From NCBI RefSeq assembly GCF_002075345.1, contig NZ_NAEW01000026.1:1-36554 (forward strand): a stretch of DNA of 36,554 bases, given 5' to 3'. Under the pieces are notes generated by a model. That model was not told the origin of the DNA. It made no database searches and worked only from the letters and a program-made list of their open reading frames with translations. The DNA is from Citrobacter braakii. Its GTDB lineage: Bacteria > Pseudomonadota > Gammaproteobacteria > Enterobacterales > Enterobacteriaceae. Below, one piece after another: positions 23,811-32,410 of this stretch. A program made the position numbers and the translations under genes. Within the stretch, counting starts at the first letter, position 1. Each line of letters opens with the position of its first letter.

Positions 23811-25172
23811 TCAGTTCTCCAGTTGGTGCAAAATACGATTCACTTTATCAAACGTTTCCTGATACTCCGCATCTTCCTGGCTGTCCGCCACAATGCCACC
23901 GCCAGCGGAACAATAAATGCGTCCGTTGGTGGCTGTCAGCGTGCGAATGGTGATGCTGGTATCCATATTGCCGCAAAAGCTCAGATAGCCAATGCTACCG
24001 CACCAGGCGTTGCGTCTTTGCGGTTCCAGTTCGTCAATAATTTCCATTGCCCGCACTTTTGGAGCACCGGTAATAGAACCGCCGGGGAAGGCGGCGCGCA
24101 GCAGGTCAGTGGCGTGCAATGATTCTGGCAGACGCGCGGTAATGGTGCTGACCAAATGATGAACGGCAGGGAACGGTTCGACAACGAACAGTTCCGGAAC
24201 CTGTACCGAACCGGGTTCGGCAACGCGGCCGATATCATTACGCATTAAATCGACGATCATCAGGTTTTCCGCCTGATCCTTTGGGGAGTTCGCCAGTGAT
24301 TGAGCCTGTAGACGATCGGCATCGGCATCTTCAAGTCTGGGCAGCGTGCCTTTAATCGGGCGCGTCTGGATGTGCTGGTTTTCCAGCAGAATAAAACGCT
24401 CAGGTGAAAGGCTGAGAATCGCCCCTTCCTCAAAACGTAAAAACGCACTGAACGGGGCGCGGTTCACATGGTTGAGACGTACAAACGCCAACCACTCATC
24501 GCCTTGATAATGCGCCTGAAAACGCTGGGCAAGATTGACCTGATAGCAATCGCCGCTGTGCAGATAACGCTGCACCTGACGGAACCTTTCACCATACTGC
24601 TCGCGGGTCATGTTGGACTGCCACGAGGATGTTAACGAAAACGGTTCGCGCACGGGTATCTGTTGATTTTCCAGCCAACGGCGTCGTGCCTGTACATCGG
24701 AGTGGCTAAGTAGCGACACCCTTTGCAACTGATGATCGACAATCAGCGCCCAATCGTAAATGCCAACCGCCATGTCCGGTAGCGTGATATCCTGTTCTGC
24801 TTCCGTTGGCAGAGATTCAAAACGACGGCCTAAGTCATAACCGAACAGACCCAATGCGCCTCCCTGGAAGGGAAAATCGGGATTATAATCGGGCTGAATA
24901 GTCAGCGATGTCAGCGCCGAACGTAAAACCGTCATCGGATCATCAACCGTTTGCATAGTGCCGTGATGGTCATGCACAACGGTCTCTTCTGCATGTGTGA
25001 CCAGCGTGGTAATGGGGTCGGCGACCAGAATATCAAAGCGATTATGCGGATGGTCGGCGTGGCCTGAATGCAAAAGCATTGCCCAGGGCTGGTGGCTTAA
25101 TGTGGCAAAATAGTGCTCAGCGGCGTCCAGACGCCAGGGGAGTGTGATTACAGCGGGAGATAACGTCTTCAT
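23811..25172 (-). CDS. pabB: Aminodeoxychorismate synthase component I (PabB)
   Basis: At 453 residues it has the E. coli length. It contains the chorismate-binding fold with the family's PIKGTLPR segment, which holds the nucleophilic lysine, AENLMIVDLMRND, and FPGGSITGAPKVRAMEIIDE near the C-terminus. An N-terminal tryptophan-binding-type region is also present. With PabA (glutaminase) it aminates chorismate to 4-amino-4-deoxychorismate, which PabC then turns into p-aminobenzoate for folate. It is cytoplasmic. It is the first gene of pabB-nudL and is divergent from yoaH across 83 bases that hold a 22-bp near-palindrome. Confidence 0.96.
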   Translation of the reverse strand: MKTLSPAVITLPWRLDAAEHYFATLSHQPWAMLLHSGHADHPHNRFDILVADPITTLVTHAEETVVHDHHGTMQTVDDPMTVLRSALTSLTIQPDYNPDFPFQGGALGLFGYDLGRRFESLPTEAEQDITLPDMAVGIYDWALIVDHQLQRVSLLSHSDVQARRRWLENQQIPVREPFSLTSSWQSNMTREQYGERFRQVQRYLHSGDCYQVNLAQRFQAHYQGDEWLAFVRLNHVNRAPFSAFLRFEEGAILSLSPERFILLENQHIQTRPIKGTLPRLEDADADRLQAQSLANSPKDQAENLMIVDLMRNDIGRVAEPGSVQVPELFVVEPFPAVHHLVSTITARLPESLHATDLLRAAFPGGSITGAPKVRAMEIIDELEPQRRNAWCGSIGYLSFCGNMDTSITIRTLTATNGRIYCSAGGGIVADSQEDAEYQETFDKVNRILHQLEN

Positions 25173-25219
25173 CAGTCCTGACTCGTTGCTACTTCACTGG
25201 CTATGTGCCGGGTAGCATG

Positions 25220-25241
25220 AAATAATTAGCGCTAATAATTT
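25220..25241. promoter_or_regulatory. 22-bp near-palindrome in the pabB-yoaH divergent region
   Basis: AAATAATTAGC (25220-25230) and GCTAATAATTT (25231-25241) are reverse complements except for one pair. It ends 2 bases before the AGGAG of yoaH, and the pabB start lies 48 bases to the other side. It could be an operator controlling both genes or a hairpin hiding the yoaH ribosome site. The binding protein is unknown. Confidence 0.5.
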
Positions 25242-25255
25242 AGCAGGAGTTCACC

Positions 25256-25435
25256 ATGATTGCAGGTTTACCTTCACTCACGCACGATCAGCAGCAACAG
25301 GCGGTTGAACGCATTCATGAACTGATATCCCAGGGGATGAGCAGTGGCGAGGCGATTACGAAAGTGGCTGCTGAATTACGCGCCAGCCATACCGGCGAGC
25401 GGATCGTGGCGCGTTTTGAAGATGAAGACGAATAA
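25256..25435 (+). CDS. yoaH: YoaH, UPF0181 small protein
   Basis: The 59-residue frame starts [20 protein letters not shown] and ends RFEDEDE, with AGGAG at 25244-25248. Length and sequence match E. coli YoaH (UPF0181). It is cytoplasmic, acidic at the C-terminus and helical. The [20 protein letters not shown] part resembles a short helix-turn-helix-like bundle, though DNA binding is not shown. It is divergent from pabB and converges on yoaB with a 6-base gap. Function is unknown. Confidence 0.92.
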   Translation: MIAGLPSLTHDQQQQAVERIHELISQGMSSGEAITKVAAELRASHTGERIVARFEDEDE

Positions 25436-25441
25436 CGCCGC

Positions 25442-25786
25442 TTATACCGCAGCGATAATCTTAATTTCAACTTTGTATTTCGGGTTCATTAACCCGGCCT
25501 GAACGGTACAACGTACCGGCGCGTGACCAGCAACAACCCATGCGTCCCAGGCTTTGTTCATGGCGGCAAAATCATTTTTGTCCGCCAGGAACAGGGTGGC
25601 ATCAAGAATACGTGACTTGCTGCTGCCCTGTTTTTCCAGCACCGCATCAATTTGCGCCAGCGTATTTGCCGTTTGCTCAAAGGCGTCGGCATCCAGATTT
25701 TCCGGTACGCCGGTGTAATACAACGTGTTGTTGTGGATAACCACGTCGGACCAACGCGCTTCGGCATCAATGCGCACAATCGTCAT
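25442..25786 (-). CDS. yoaB: RidA/YjgF/UK114-family protein YoaB
   Basis: The protein has 114 residues, as in E. coli. It has a single RidA-type domain: WSDVVIHNNTLYYTGVPENL, AQIDAVLEKQGSSKSRILDA, and GHAPVRCTVQAGLMNPKYKVEIKIIAAV. The Arg in PVRCTVQA and the Glu in KVEIKIIA occupy the active-site positions of the family, which deaminates reactive enamine/imine intermediates as a trimer. Whether YoaB itself has that activity is not established. It is divergent from yoaA across 141 bases that contain a LexA-type palindrome, so it may share SOS control. Confidence 0.93.
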   Translation of the reverse strand: MTIVRIDAEARWSDVVIHNNTLYYTGVPENLDADAFEQTANTLAQIDAVLEKQGSSKSRILDATLFLADKNDFAAMNKAWDAWVVAGHAPVRCTVQAGLMNPKYKVEIKIIAAV

Positions 25787-25903
25787 AAATCATTCCTCAT
25801 TTACGTTTTTTCATAATGGCTTCGGGTTGCGCCAAGACTGCCATAATGTTGTGTCCACGTCACCTCTTCAACTGGCGAAAGAGCCGCTGGCCTGACATAA
25901 TCC

Positions 25904-25919
25904 CTGTTCAAATGAACAG
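25904..25919. promoter_or_regulatory. LexA-type (SOS) box before yoaA
   Basis: CTGT-TCAAATGA-ACAG matches the CTGT-N8-ACAG core of the enterobacterial LexA operator. The symmetry extends to nine-base arms CCCTGTTCA/TGAACAGGG (25902-25910, 25913-25921). The right arm overlaps the AGGGGG ribosome site of yoaA, whose GTG is at 25928. E. coli yoaA/yoaB have been listed among LexA-controlled candidates. The central bases are less AT-alternating than in strong boxes. Confidence 0.65.
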
Positions 25920-25927
25920 GGGGCAGT

Positions 25928-27838
25928 GTGACGGACGATTTTGCAGCAGACGGTCAGTTGGCTAAAGCGATACCCGGTTTTAAACCGCGTGAACCACAGC
26001 GGCAGATGGCCTTCGCCGTCAGCCATGCTATCGAAAAATCACAGCCGCTTGTTGTCGAAGCCGGAACAGGAACAGGTAAAACCTACGCTTATCTTGCCCC
26101 TGCGCTGCGTGCCGGAAAGAAAGTAATTGTCTCCACGGGCTCGAAGGCGTTGCAGGATCAGCTATACAGCCGCGATTTACCCACAGTAGCGAAGGCTCTG
26201 GAATTCACGGGTAAACTGGCGCTGCTGAAAGGGCGTTCAAACTATCTGTGTCTTGAGCGTCTCGAACAACAGGCGCTGGCGGGCGGTGACCTGCCGGTAC
26301 AGACTTTAAGTGACGTCATTCTGCTACGCTCCTGGTCAAATCAAACCCTTGATGGTGACATCAGCACCTGCGTCAGCGTGGCGGAAGACTCTCAGGCCTG
26401 GCCGCTGGTGACGAGCACAAACGATAATTGCCTTGGGAGCGACTGCCCGCTGTACAAAGAGTGCTTTGTCGTTAAAGCGCGCAAAAAGGCGATGGATGCA
26501 GATGTCGTCGTGGTAAACCACCATCTGTTTCTCGCTGATATGGTGGTAAAAGAGAGTGGGTTTGGCGAGCTGATCCCGGAAGCTGAAGTGATGATCTTCG
26601 ATGAAGCGCATCAGTTACCGGATATCGCCAGCCAATATTTTGGTCAATCGCTCTCCAGTCGCCAACTGCTGGATCTGGCGAAAGACATCACCATTGCCTA
26701 TCGCACCGAGCTGAAAGACACTCAACAGCTTCAAAAATGCGCCGACCGACTGGCGCAAAGCGCGCAGGACTTCCGCCTGCAACTGGGCGAGCCGGGCTAT
26801 CGAGGAAACTTGCGGGAACTGCTGGCCGATCCGCGCGTACAGCGCGCGTTTTTGTTGCTCGATGACACGCTGGAGCTGTGTTACGACGTGGCGAAACTGT
26901 CTCTCGGACGTTCCGCCTTGCTGGATGCCGCGTTTGAACGTGCCACGCTTTACCGTGCTCGTCTGAAGCGCCTGAAAGAGATCAACCAGCCAGGTTTCAG
27001 CTACTGGTATGAATGTACTTCGCGCCATTTCACCCTTGCGCTGACGCCGCTCACGGTGGCGGATAAATTCAAAGAAGTGATGGAACAGAAGCCGGGCTGC
27101 TGGATTTTTACCTCCGCGACGCTGTCGGTAAACGATGACCTTCATCATTTCACCGCGCGGCTGGGTATTGAAGATGCCGAGTCGATGCTGCTGCCAAGTC
27201 CATTTGATTACACCCGCCAGGCGCTGCTGTGCGTGCCGCGTAATCTCCCGCAAACCAACCAACCGGGAGCGGCGCGTCAGCTGGCATCCATGCTGCGTCC
27301 TATTATCGAAGCGAACAACGGTCGCTGCTTTATGCTGTGTACCTCGCACGCGATGATGCGCGATCTGGCGGAACAATTCCGCGCCACCATGACCCTTCCC
27401 GTGCTGCTGCAGGGCGAAACCAGTAAAGGACAACTGTTACAGCAGTTTGTCAGCGCAGGTAATGCGTTACTGGTTGCCACCAGCAGCTTCTGGGAAGGGG
27501 TGGACGTGCGTGGCGATACGTTGTCGCTGGTGATTATTGATAAACTGCCGTTCACCTCGCCGGACGATCCGCTGTTAAAAGCGCGGATGGAGGACTGCCG
27601 TTTGCGCGGCGGCGATCCGTTTGAAGACGTTCAGTTGCCGGATGCGGTAATCACCCTGAAACAGGGCGTGGGGCGTCTGATTCGTGACGCCGACGACCGC
27701 GGGGTGCTGGTGATTTGCGACAACCGTCTGGTGATGCGACCTTACGGTGCCACTTTCCTGGCAAGCCTTCCGCCTGCACCGCGGACACGTGATATTGCTC
27801 GCGCTGTTCGTTTTCTTGCCATACCAACGACTGAGTAA
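25928..27838 (+). CDS. yoaA: XPD/DinG-family Fe-S DNA helicase YoaA
   Basis: The 636-residue protein starts with GTG at 25928. Walker A is AGTGTGKT (45-52). The Fe-S cluster cysteines lie in ISTCVSVAED and DNCLGSDCPLYKECF, the DEAH box in IFDEAHQLPD, and helicase motifs V and VI in ATSSFWEGVD and QGVGRLIRD. The family unwinds DNA 5' to 3'. E. coli YoaA binds HolC, the chi subunit of DNA polymerase III, and helps cells survive replication-chain terminators such as AZT. The LexA-type box overlapping its ribosome site suggests SOS induction. It is followed 58 bases later by tsaB on the same strand. Confidence 0.96.
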   Translation: MTDDFAADGQLAKAIPGFKPREPQRQMAFAVSHAIEKSQPLVVEAGTGTGKTYAYLAPALRAGKKVIVSTGSKALQDQLYSRDLPTVAKALEFTGKLALLKGRSNYLCLERLEQQALAGGDLPVQTLSDVILLRSWSNQTLDGDISTCVSVAEDSQAWPLVTSTNDNCLGSDCPLYKECFVVKARKKAMDADVVVVNHHLFLADMVVKESGFGELIPEAEVMIFDEAHQLPDIASQYFGQSLSSRQLLDLAKDITIAYRTELKDTQQLQKCADRLAQSAQDFRLQLGEPGYRGNLRELLADPRVQRAFLLLDDTLELCYDVAKLSLGRSALLDAAFERATLYRARLKRLKEINQPGFSYWYECTSRHFTLALTPLTVADKFKEVMEQKPGCWIFTSATLSVNDDLHHFTARLGIEDAESMLLPSPFDYTRQALLCVPRNLPQTNQPGAARQLASMLRPIIEANNGRCFMLCTSHAMMRDLAEQFRATMTLPVLLQGETSKGQLLQQFVSAGNALLVATSSFWEGVDVRGDTLSLVIIDKLPFTSPDDPLLKARMEDCRLRGGDPFEDVQLPDAVITLKQGVGRLIRDADDRGVLVICDNRLVMRPYGATFLASLPPAPRTRDIARAVRFLAIPTTE

Positions 27839-27896
27839 TTTGTTACGGAGTGTGGTAAGATGCGCGCCAAATTTATTGACCTGATCACAAACACCC

Positions 27897-28592
27897 ATGC
27901 GAATTCTGGCTATCGATACCGCCACAGAGGCGTGCTCTGTTGCCCTGTGGAATGACGGTACTACCAAGGCTCATTTCGAGCTTTGCCCACGAGAACACAC
28001 CCAACGAATTTTACCAATGGTCGAGGAAATCCTGGCTGCTGGCGATCTCACGTTAACCGATATCGACGCTCTGGCGTTTGGTCGCGGTCCTGGCAGTTTC
28101 ACCGGTGTACGTATTGGGATTGGCATTGCTCAGGGGCTGGCGTTAGGCGCGAATTTACCGATGATCGGCGTTTCCACCCTGGCAACAATGGCGCAGGGTG
28201 CCTGGCGTAAGTCGGGCGCGACCCGCGTACTGGCCGCGATCGACGCGCGAATGGGCGAAGTCTATTGGGCCGAATACCTGCGTGATGAGAACGGCAACTG
28301 GCACGGTGAAGAAACCGAAGCGGTGCTAACCCCCGAGCAGGTGCATGCGCGTTTACTGCAACTGTCTGGCGAGTGGGTAACGGTCGGAACAGGCTGGCCT
28401 GCCTGGCCTGAGCTCGGTAAAGACTGCGGTCTGACGCTGAGCGATGGCGACGTTTTGCTTCCGGCGGCTGAAGATATGCTGCCTGTTGCCACGCAAATGC
28501 TGGCTGCCGGTAAGACCGTGGCGGTTGAACATGCGGAACCGGTTTATTTACGTAACACCGTGGCATGGAAGAAACTTCCCGGTAAAGAATGA
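27897..28592 (+). CDS. tsaB: tRNA threonylcarbamoyladenosine biosynthesis protein TsaB
   Basis: The protein has 231 residues. [18 protein letters not shown] and [20 protein letters not shown] are the ASKHA-fold signatures of the YeaZ/TsaB family, the inactive paralogue of TsaD. TsaB forms the TsaBDE complex that puts t6A on position 37 of tRNAs reading ANN codons. It is essential in E. coli. It is cytoplasmic. It lies downstream of yoaA on the same strand. A sigma-E-like promoter for yeaY lies across its last codons. It was formerly called yeaZ. Confidence 0.96.
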   Translation: MRILAIDTATEACSVALWNDGTTKAHFELCPREHTQRILPMVEEILAAGDLTLTDIDALAFGRGPGSFTGVRIGIGIAQGLALGANLPMIGVSTLATMAQGAWRKSGATRVLAAIDARMGEVYWAEYLRDENGNWHGEETEAVLTPEQVHARLLQLSGEWVTVGTGWPAWPELGKDCGLTLSDGDVLLPAAEDMLPVATQMLAAGKTVAVEHAEPVYLRNTVAWKKLPGKE

Positions 28593-28598
28593 ATCTTA
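28571..28598 (+). promoter_or_regulatory. Sigma-E-like promoter for yeaY
   Basis: GAAACTT (28571-28577), a 16-base spacer and TCTTA (28594-28598) resemble the sigma-E elements GGAACTT and TCTGA at the correct spacing. The -35 is inside the end of tsaB. E. coli yeaY belongs to the sigma-E (envelope stress) regulon, which supports the reading. Confidence 0.6.
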
Positions 28599-28686
28599 GT
28601 AGTACATCCCTGGTTAATTCGCATAGCCGTCAGTGCGCAGCATGGTGAATTGGTCGGGGCAGAAGCTAAGAAAAGGGAGTCGCAAT

Positions 28687-29271
28687 ATGGCGGTGCAAAA
28701 GCAGTTATTGAAAGGTGTGTTGGCGGGCGCATTCGCGTTAATGCTTAGCGGTTGTGTCACCATCCCGGACGCGATTAAAGGTTCGAGCCCTACGCCGCAG
28801 CAGGATTTGGTGCGGGTGATGAATGCGCCACAGCTGTATGTCGGACAGGAAGCGCGTTTCGGCGGTAAAGTGGTGGATATTCAGAACCAGCAGGGGAAAT
28901 CCCGTCTGGAAATTGCCACTGTTCCTCTTGATAGCGGGGCGCGACCGGTGCTGGGCGAAGCCTCCCGCGGGCGAATTTATGCTGATGTAAATGGCTTCCT
29001 CGACCCGGTGGACTTCCGCGGACAACTGGTTACCGTCGTCGGTCCGATTAGCGGTACTGTGGATGGAAAAATCGGTAATACGCCGTATAAATTCATGCTG
29101 ATGCAGGTAACTGGCTATAAACGCTGGCATATTACTCAGCAAATTGTTATGCCGCCGCAGCCGATCGACCCCTGGTTCTACGGTGCGCGTGGCTGGCCTT
29201 ACGGTGGCTACGGCGGATGGGGATGGTACAATCCCGGCCCGGCACAGGTTCAGACCATAGTAACTGAGTAA
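28687..29271 (+). CDS. yeaY: Slp-family outer-membrane lipoprotein YeaY
   Basis: I choose ATG at 28687 (194 residues) because AAAAGGGAG lies just before it. A frame back to 28633 would put 18 polar residues before the signal peptide. The lipobox is LMLSGC, making Cys23 the lipidated residue, and the following Val is not an inner-membrane retention signal, so outer-membrane sorting is expected. The Slp core ([40 protein letters not shown]) is followed by a Gly/Trp/Tyr-rich tail ([17 protein letters not shown]). E. coli Slp is a starvation lipoprotein. The role of YeaY is unknown beyond sigma-E control. A hairpin follows. Confidence 0.93.
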   Translation: MAVQKQLLKGVLAGAFALMLSGCVTIPDAIKGSSPTPQQDLVRVMNAPQLYVGQEARFGGKVVDIQNQQGKSRLEIATVPLDSGARPVLGEASRGRIYADVNGFLDPVDFRGQLVTVVGPISGTVDGKIGNTPYKFMLMQVTGYKRWHITQQIVMPPQPIDPWFYGARGWPYGGYGGWGWYNPGPAQVQTIVTE

Positions 29272-29291
29272 CTCTTTGTTTTATGAGTAAA

Positions 29292-29318
29292 AGAAACAGC
29301 GGCTCGTCCGCTGTTTCT
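29292..29318 (+). terminator. Hairpin after yeaY
   Basis: AGAAACAGCGG (29292-29302), a CTCGT loop and CCGCTGTTTCT (29308-29318) form an 11-bp perfect stem 20 bases after the stop. The stem end supplies T residues, but GCATT follows instead of a pure T run. Confidence 0.75.
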
Positions 29319-29386
29319 GCATTAACGTGGATATAAGAAAAATAAATAGTGACGTGCTTCGCAACCTTGTCGTTGTGTAATAAACA

Positions 29387-29403
29387 AACTGGTACGCTGA
29401 GTT
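29387..29403. promoter_or_regulatory. FadR operator in the fadD promoter
   Basis: AACTGGTACGCTGAGTT resembles the FadR consensus (AACTGGT-N-ACCAGTT type) and the E. coli fadD site as I remember it. It lies 73-89 bases before the TTG start. FadR would repress fadD and be released by long-chain acyl-CoA. Confidence 0.72.
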
Positions 29404-29475
29404 AATATTATGTTAACAGTTTGTTTATTGCCTGGGGTTGTGATGACGACGAATACGCATTTTAGAGGTGATGTA

Positions 29476-31161
29476 TTGAAAAAGGTTTGGCTTAACCGTT
29501 ATCCCGCTGGTGTTCCTGCGGAGATCAATCCTGACCGTTATCAATCCCTGGTGGAACTCTTTGAACACTCAGTAAGACGGTATGCCGATCAGCCCGCGTT
29601 TGTAAACATGGGGGAGGTGATGACCTTCCGCAAGCTTGAAGAGCGTAGCCGGGCATTTGCGGCCTATTTGCAACAGGGACTCGGGCTGAAGAAGGGCGAT
29701 CGCGTCGCATTGATGATGCCGAACCTGCTGCAATATCCGGTCGCACTGTTTGGGATTTTACGTGCCGGCATGATCGTCGTGAACGTGAACCCGCTGTACA
29801 CGCCTCGCGAGCTGGAACATCAGCTCAACGACAGCGGCGCGTCGGCGATTGTCATCGTGTCTAACTTTGCCCACACGCTGGAAAAAGTCGTCGACAAAAC
29901 GTCGGTGCAACACGTGATCCTGACGCGTATGGGGGATCAGCTGTCGACCGCCAAAGGGACGTTGGTTAACTTTGTCGTCAAGTATATCAAGCGTCTGGTG
30001 CCGAAATATCACCTGCCGGATGCCATCTCTTTTCGTAGTGCGCTGCAAAACGGTTATCGCATGCAGTATGTGAAGCCCGAAGTGGTGTCGGAAGATCTGG
30101 CGTTCCTGCAATATACCGGGGGGACTACCGGTGTGGCGAAGGGGGCGATGCTTACGCACCGTAACATGCTGGCTAACCTTGAGCAGGTTAACGCCACGTA
30201 TGGCCCGTTGCTGCATCCGGGTAAAGAACTGGTGGTGACGGCCCTACCGCTGTATCACATTTTTGCGCTGACGATGAACTGCCTGCTGTTTATTGAGCTG
30301 GGCGGTCAAAACCTGCTGATTACCAACCCGCGTGATATTCCGGGACTGGTAAAAGAGCTGGCGAAGTATCCGTTCACCGCTATGACCGGCGTCAACACGC
30401 TGTTTAACGCGCTGCTGAATAACAAAGAGTTCCAACAACTGGACTTCTCGTCACTGCACCTTTCGGCAGGCGGCGGGATGCCGGTTCAACAGGCGGTAGC
30501 TGAACGTTGGGTGAAGCTGACCGGTCAGTATCTGCTGGAAGGCTATGGCCTGACGGAGTGTGCCCCTCTGGTGAGCGTCAACCCTCATGATATCGACTAC
30601 CACAGCGGCAGTATCGGGTTACCGGTTCCTTCCACCGAGGTCAAACTGGTGGATGACGACGATAACGAAGTGCCGCCGGGAGAACCGGGCGAACTGTGCG
30701 TGAAAGGTCCGCAAGTGATGCTGGGCTACTGGCAGCGACCAGACGCCACCGACGAAATCGTTAAAGACGGCTGGCTGCACACCGGCGATATTGCGGTGAT
30801 GGATAATGAAGGCTTCCTGCGTATTGTCGATCGTAAGAAAGATATGATCCTGGTGTCCGGCTTCAACGTCTATCCAAATGAAATTGAAGACGTGGTTATG
30901 CAACATCCTGGCGTACAGGAAGTGGCTGCGGTCGGCGTTCCGTCGGGCAGCAGCGGTGAAGCGGTGAAAATTTTCGTGGTGAAGAAAGATGCCTCGTTAA
31001 CTGATGAGGCGCTTATCACTTTCTGCCGTCGTCACCTGACGGGCTATAAAGTACCGAAGCTGGTGGAGTTTCGCGACGAGTTGCCGAAATCTAACGTCGG
31101 TAAAATTTTGCGACGAGAATTACGTGACGAAGCGCGCGCCAAAGTGGACAATAAAGGCTGA
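29476..31161 (+). CDS. fadD: Long-chain fatty acid-CoA ligase FadD
   Basis: The protein has 561 residues from TTG at 29476 ([20 protein letters not shown]), with AGAGGTG as ribosome site. The longer frame from 29410 adds 22 residues with no family match. The AMP-binding P-loop [11 protein letters not shown] begins at Tyr213, [12 protein letters not shown] is the A4-A5 region, and the fatty-acid signature [28 protein letters not shown] is present. The enzyme sits on the inner face of the membrane and traps incoming fatty acids as acyl-CoA for beta-oxidation. TTG as start is also used in E. coli. Control is by FadR (site upstream) and probably CRP. Confidence 0.97.
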   Translation: MKKVWLNRYPAGVPAEINPDRYQSLVELFEHSVRRYADQPAFVNMGEVMTFRKLEERSRAFAAYLQQGLGLKKGDRVALMMPNLLQYPVALFGILRAGMIVVNVNPLYTPRELEHQLNDSGASAIVIVSNFAHTLEKVVDKTSVQHVILTRMGDQLSTAKGTLVNFVVKYIKRLVPKYHLPDAISFRSALQNGYRMQYVKPEVVSEDLAFLQYTGGTTGVAKGAMLTHRNMLANLEQVNATYGPLLHPGKELVVTALPLYHIFALTMNCLLFIELGGQNLLITNPRDIPGLVKELAKYPFTAMTGVNTLFNALLNNKEFQQLDFSSLHLSAGGGMPVQQAVAERWVKLTGQYLLEGYGLTECAPLVSVNPHDIDYHSGSIGLPVPSTEVKLVDDDDNEVPPGEPGELCVKGPQVMLGYWQRPDATDEIVKDGWLHTGDIAVMDNEGFLRIVDRKKDMILVSGFNVYPNEIEDVVMQHPGVQEVAAVGVPSGSSGEAVKIFVVKKDASLTDEALITFCRRHLTGYKVPKLVEFRDELPKSNVGKILRRELRDEARAKVDNKG

Positions 31162-31180
31162 GCGTTAAGTCAGCCAGCAG

Positions 31181-31209
31181 AAAACGCCGGGTAATCCGGC
31201 GTTTTTTTT
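31181..31209 (+). terminator. fadD terminator, whose T8 tract is part of the rnd leader
   Basis: AAAACGCCGG (31181-31190), a GTAAT loop and CCGGCGTT lead into eight T residues (31202-31209). The tract lies 24 bases upstream of the rnd start, where E. coli rnd is known to need a run of eight U for translation. Confidence 0.92.
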
Positions 31210-31233
31210 GGCGCAAACCTAAGAGAGCACGAT

Positions 31234-32361
31234 TTGAATTATCAAATGATCACCACGGACGACGCGTTAGCCACGCTGTGCGAAGCCGTCCGTGAATTTC
31301 CGGCGATAGCCCTGGATACCGAATTTGTTCGCACACGTACCTATTATCCGCAGTTGGGGCTGATCCAGCTGTTTGATGGCAAACACGTTGCTCTGATTGA
31401 TCCGCTAGGGATCACCGACTGGTCGCCCCTGCGCGATATTCTGCGTGATACCACCATCACCAAATTCCTGCATGCGGGAAGTGAAGACCTGGAAGTGTTT
31501 CTCAACGCTTTTGGCGAACTTCCGCAGCCGTTAATTGACACACAAATCCTGGCTGCGTTTTGCGGTCGTCCGCTGTCGTGGGGCTTCGCCTCGATGGTGG
31601 AAGAGTTTACGGGGGTGGCGCTCGACAAAAGTGAATCGCGTACCGACTGGCTGGCCAGACCGCTGACCGAGCGTCAGTGCGAATACGCGGCGGCTGACGT
31701 CTGGTATCTGTTACCGATCACCACAAAACTGATGGCTGAAACCGAAGCCAGCGGCTGGCTGCCAGCCGCGCTGGACGAATGCCGCTTAATGCAACAGCGT
31801 CGCCAGGAGATTCTGGCGCCAGAAGACGCCTGGCGTGACATCACCAACGCATGGCAACTGCGCACCCGTCAGCTAGCCTGCCTGCAACTGCTTGCTGACT
31901 GGCGACTGCGTAAAGCACGCGAGCGCGATCTGGCGGTAAACTTCGTGGTGCGTGAAGAGCACCTGTGGGCGGTGGCGCGTTATATGCCGGGCAGCCTGGG
32001 TGAACTGGATAGCCTGGGTCTTTCCGGGAGTGAAATTCGTTTCCACGGTAAAACGCTGATCGCCCTGGTAGAAAAGGCACAGGCTTTACCGGAAGAGTCG
32101 CTGCCGCAGCCGCTGCTGAATTTGATGGATATGCCAGGGTATCGCAAGGCGTTCAAAGCCATCAAAGCGCTGGTTGCCGAGGTGAGTGCGGAACATAATC
32201 TCAGCGTCGAACTTCTTGCTTCGCGTCGCCAGATCAACCAGTTGCTCAACTGGCACTGGAAATTAAAGCCGCAGCAATCCCTGCCAGAGCTGGTTTCCGG
32301 CTGGCGTGGCGAATTGATGTCCGATCGCCTCAACGCGCTGCTGCAGGAATACCCGCAGTAA
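31234..32361 (+). CDS. rnd: Ribonuclease D
   Basis: The 375-residue protein starts with TTG at 31234, as in E. coli. The DEDDy exonuclease residues are visible: Asp28 and Glu30 in ALDTEFVR, Asp in AGSEDLEVF, and Tyr/Asp in YAAADVWYL. Two HRDC domains follow (about 210-290 and 295-370). It trims the 3' ends of tRNA precursors and other small stable RNAs. The ribosome site is AAGAGAG. E. coli rnd translation depends on a U8 run in the leader, and an identical-length run is present at 31202-31209. It converges on yeaX with a hairpin between them. Confidence 0.96.
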   Translation: MNYQMITTDDALATLCEAVREFPAIALDTEFVRTRTYYPQLGLIQLFDGKHVALIDPLGITDWSPLRDILRDTTITKFLHAGSEDLEVFLNAFGELPQPLIDTQILAAFCGRPLSWGFASMVEEFTGVALDKSESRTDWLARPLTERQCEYAAADVWYLLPITTKLMAETEASGWLPAALDECRLMQQRRQEILAPEDAWRDITNAWQLRTRQLACLQLLADWRLRKARERDLAVNFVVREEHLWAVARYMPGSLGELDSLGLSGSEIRFHGKTLIALVEKAQALPEESLPQPLLNLMDMPGYRKAFKAIKALVAEVSAEHNLSVELLASRRQINQLLNWHWKLKPQQSLPELVSGWRGELMSDRLNALLQEYPQ

Positions 32362-32373
32362 GTCACCAGGCTC

Positions 32374-32400
32374 GCCGGGTCGCGCGTTTGCTGACCCGGC
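32374..32400. terminator. Hairpin between convergent rnd and yeaX
   Basis: GCCGGGTC (32374-32381) and GACCCGGC (32393-32400) form an 8-bp stem with an 11-base loop. There is no T run on either side, so termination may be weak or depend on Rho. Confidence 0.55.
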
Positions 32401-32410
32401 CTGCGCAACG

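Noticed and set aside
26615..27433. 272-codon minus-strand open frame inside yoaA
   Set aside because: It is fully antisense to a well-conserved helicase gene, with a Gln/Arg/His-rich composition typical of shadow frames.
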